A DNA stretch of 64,000 bases from the NCBI GenBank assembly GCA_958296185.1, contig CATQIB010000005.1:38501-102500 (forward strand), written 5' to 3'. Every line of letters begins with the position of its first letter. Position 1 is the first letter of the stretch. The position numbers and the translations under genes are program-made. The notes under the pieces were generated by a model. It had not been told where the DNA came from. It saw nothing but the letters and a program-made list of their open reading frames with translations, and did not search any database. This DNA comes from an uncultured Mesonia sp. (lineage in GTDB: Bacteria; Bacteroidota; Bacteroidia; Flavobacteriales; Flavobacteriaceae). Below, in pieces: positions 63,357 to 64,000 of this stretch.

Positions 63357-64000
63357 ATGAAAAATTTACTTTACTCTGTACTCTTAATTGGATTGTTGTT
63401 TTGTTTTTCTTGTGACTTAAAGACTGGGGTTAAAGGAGAAGGACCCGTGAGCGATAAAACAATTGAATTAGAAAAAGATTTTATTAGCTTAAGCCTTTCA
63501 AACGGTTGGGATGTTAAATTAAGGCAGGCAGAAAAAAATTCAATCCATATTGTAGCAAACCAAAATTTAATTGACCTTTTCACTCACAAACTAGAAAAAA
63601 ATAATTTAGTGGTAAGTGCGAATAACAATATAGGAATTGCCGATAAAAAAGAGATTACCATTTTACACAAAAAGGAATTGGAAAATATAGAAACCAGCAG
63701 CGGAATAAAATTATACTTTAATTCCAAATCCGTCAACACTGCAAAGCTTAATTTGTCCCTGGCCAGCGGATCCTTGACAAAAGCCCAGATTAATACCGAT
63801 AGTTTAAACTTAGGATTAAGCAGCGGCGCAAACGCAAATTTAAGTGGAAACGTTGATTTTTTAAATTGTATAGCAAGTAGTGGTTCAAATCTCAATGCCG
63901 AACACCTAATTGTCCAAAACGCTAAAACAGTAGCCAGTTCAGGTGCAAACATCAAAATTCAAGTGAATAACAAACTTACAGCAGAAGCTTCAAGCGGAGG
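63357..64000 (+). CDS. DUF2807 (GIN domain) lipoprotein, truncated by window end
   Basis: The ATG at 63357 starts 2 bases after the pspC stop, and the frame is open to the last base, so the 3' end is missing. The product has a lipoprotein signal (LLIGLLFCFSC; acylated cysteine is Cys19). It then carries the start of a right-handed beta-helix with repeated short strands separated by S-S-G turns (ETSSGIKLYF, ASSGSNLNAE, ASSGANIKIQ), typical of DUF2807. The role is unknown, but it is regularly encoded after PadR and PspC genes in Bacteroidota. Confidence 0.85.
   Translation, partial: MKNLLYSVLLIGLLFCFSCDLKTGVKGEGPVSDKTIELEKDFISLSLSNGWDVKLRQAEKNSIHIVANQNLIDLFTHKLEKNNLVVSANNNIGIADKKEITILHKKELENIETSSGIKLYFNSKSVNTAKLNLSLASGSLTKAQINTDSLNLGLSSGANANLSGNVDFLNCIASSGSNLNAEHLIVQNAKTVASSGANIKIQVNNKLTAEASSG

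Overview
The window is a 64-kb chromosomal segment of a low-GC member of the Flavobacteriia (phylum Bacteroidota). The evidence is: many promoters of the Bacteroidota type (TAnnTTTG at -7, sometimes TTG near -33); a secreted nuclease with a type IX secretion C-terminal domain; single-chain PurL; a long-form GAPDH with a ~130-residue N-terminal extension; a LETM1-related protein; and ECF sigma factors paired with small membrane or periplasmic partners. I see no rRNA, tRNA, CRISPR array, insertion sequence, integrase or phage gene. Most genes are housekeeping, closely packed, with several overlapping starts and stops.

Region by region. 1-6.3 kb: the end of a small membrane protein, an isocitrate dehydrogenase with a NAD-type cofactor signature, a 370-base gap with a 22-base tandem repeat, two hypothetical genes, and the overlapping operon dapF-GNAT-mltG. 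6.3-14 kb: a DegP-type protease, GAPDH, a coiled-coil membrane protein, trmD, rplS, a second (monomeric, NADP-type) isocitrate dehydrogenase and rpmE2. 14.2-20.9 kb: DUF4199 protein and a glycosyltransferase, then phosphohexomutase, an MsbA-like ABC exporter and an ECF sigma/anti-sigma/sensor trio. 20.9-31.3 kb: a BNR-type lipoprotein, an RsmB-like rRNA methyltransferase, a secreted endonuclease I, a membrane protein, purL and a hyaluronan-synthase-like glycosyltransferase. 31.4-39.6 kb: fatty-acid degradation, with an acyl-CoA synthetase followed by marR-fadN-fadA-fadE.

39.7-51.9 kb: an MscS channel, YtxH protein, a divergent App1-type lipid phosphatase/diacylglycerol-kinase pair, a lipoprotein, a LETM1-related gene with two mutually homologous membrane proteins, NDH-2, a second ECF sigma factor with its membrane partner, a PlsC-like acyltransferase, a CoA pyrophosphatase and a lipoprotein cyclophilin. 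51.9-59.4 kb: a TRIC-type channel and an RDD protein divergent from SpoIIM / membrane protein / DUF4129 / DUF4350 / MoxR / DUF58, a widespread but functionally undefined module. 59.5-64 kb: OxyR, a small conserved protein, a DUF4442 protein, then PadR / PspC / DUF2807, cut by the window end.

The least understood systems are the LETM1-related operon (44.7-47.0 kb), the MoxR-DUF58 module and the PadR-PspC-DUF2807 operon. The clearest specific predictions are a NAD/NADP division of labour between two isocitrate dehydrogenases, a MarR operator over the fad operon promoter, and OxyR half-sites around the oxyR promoter.
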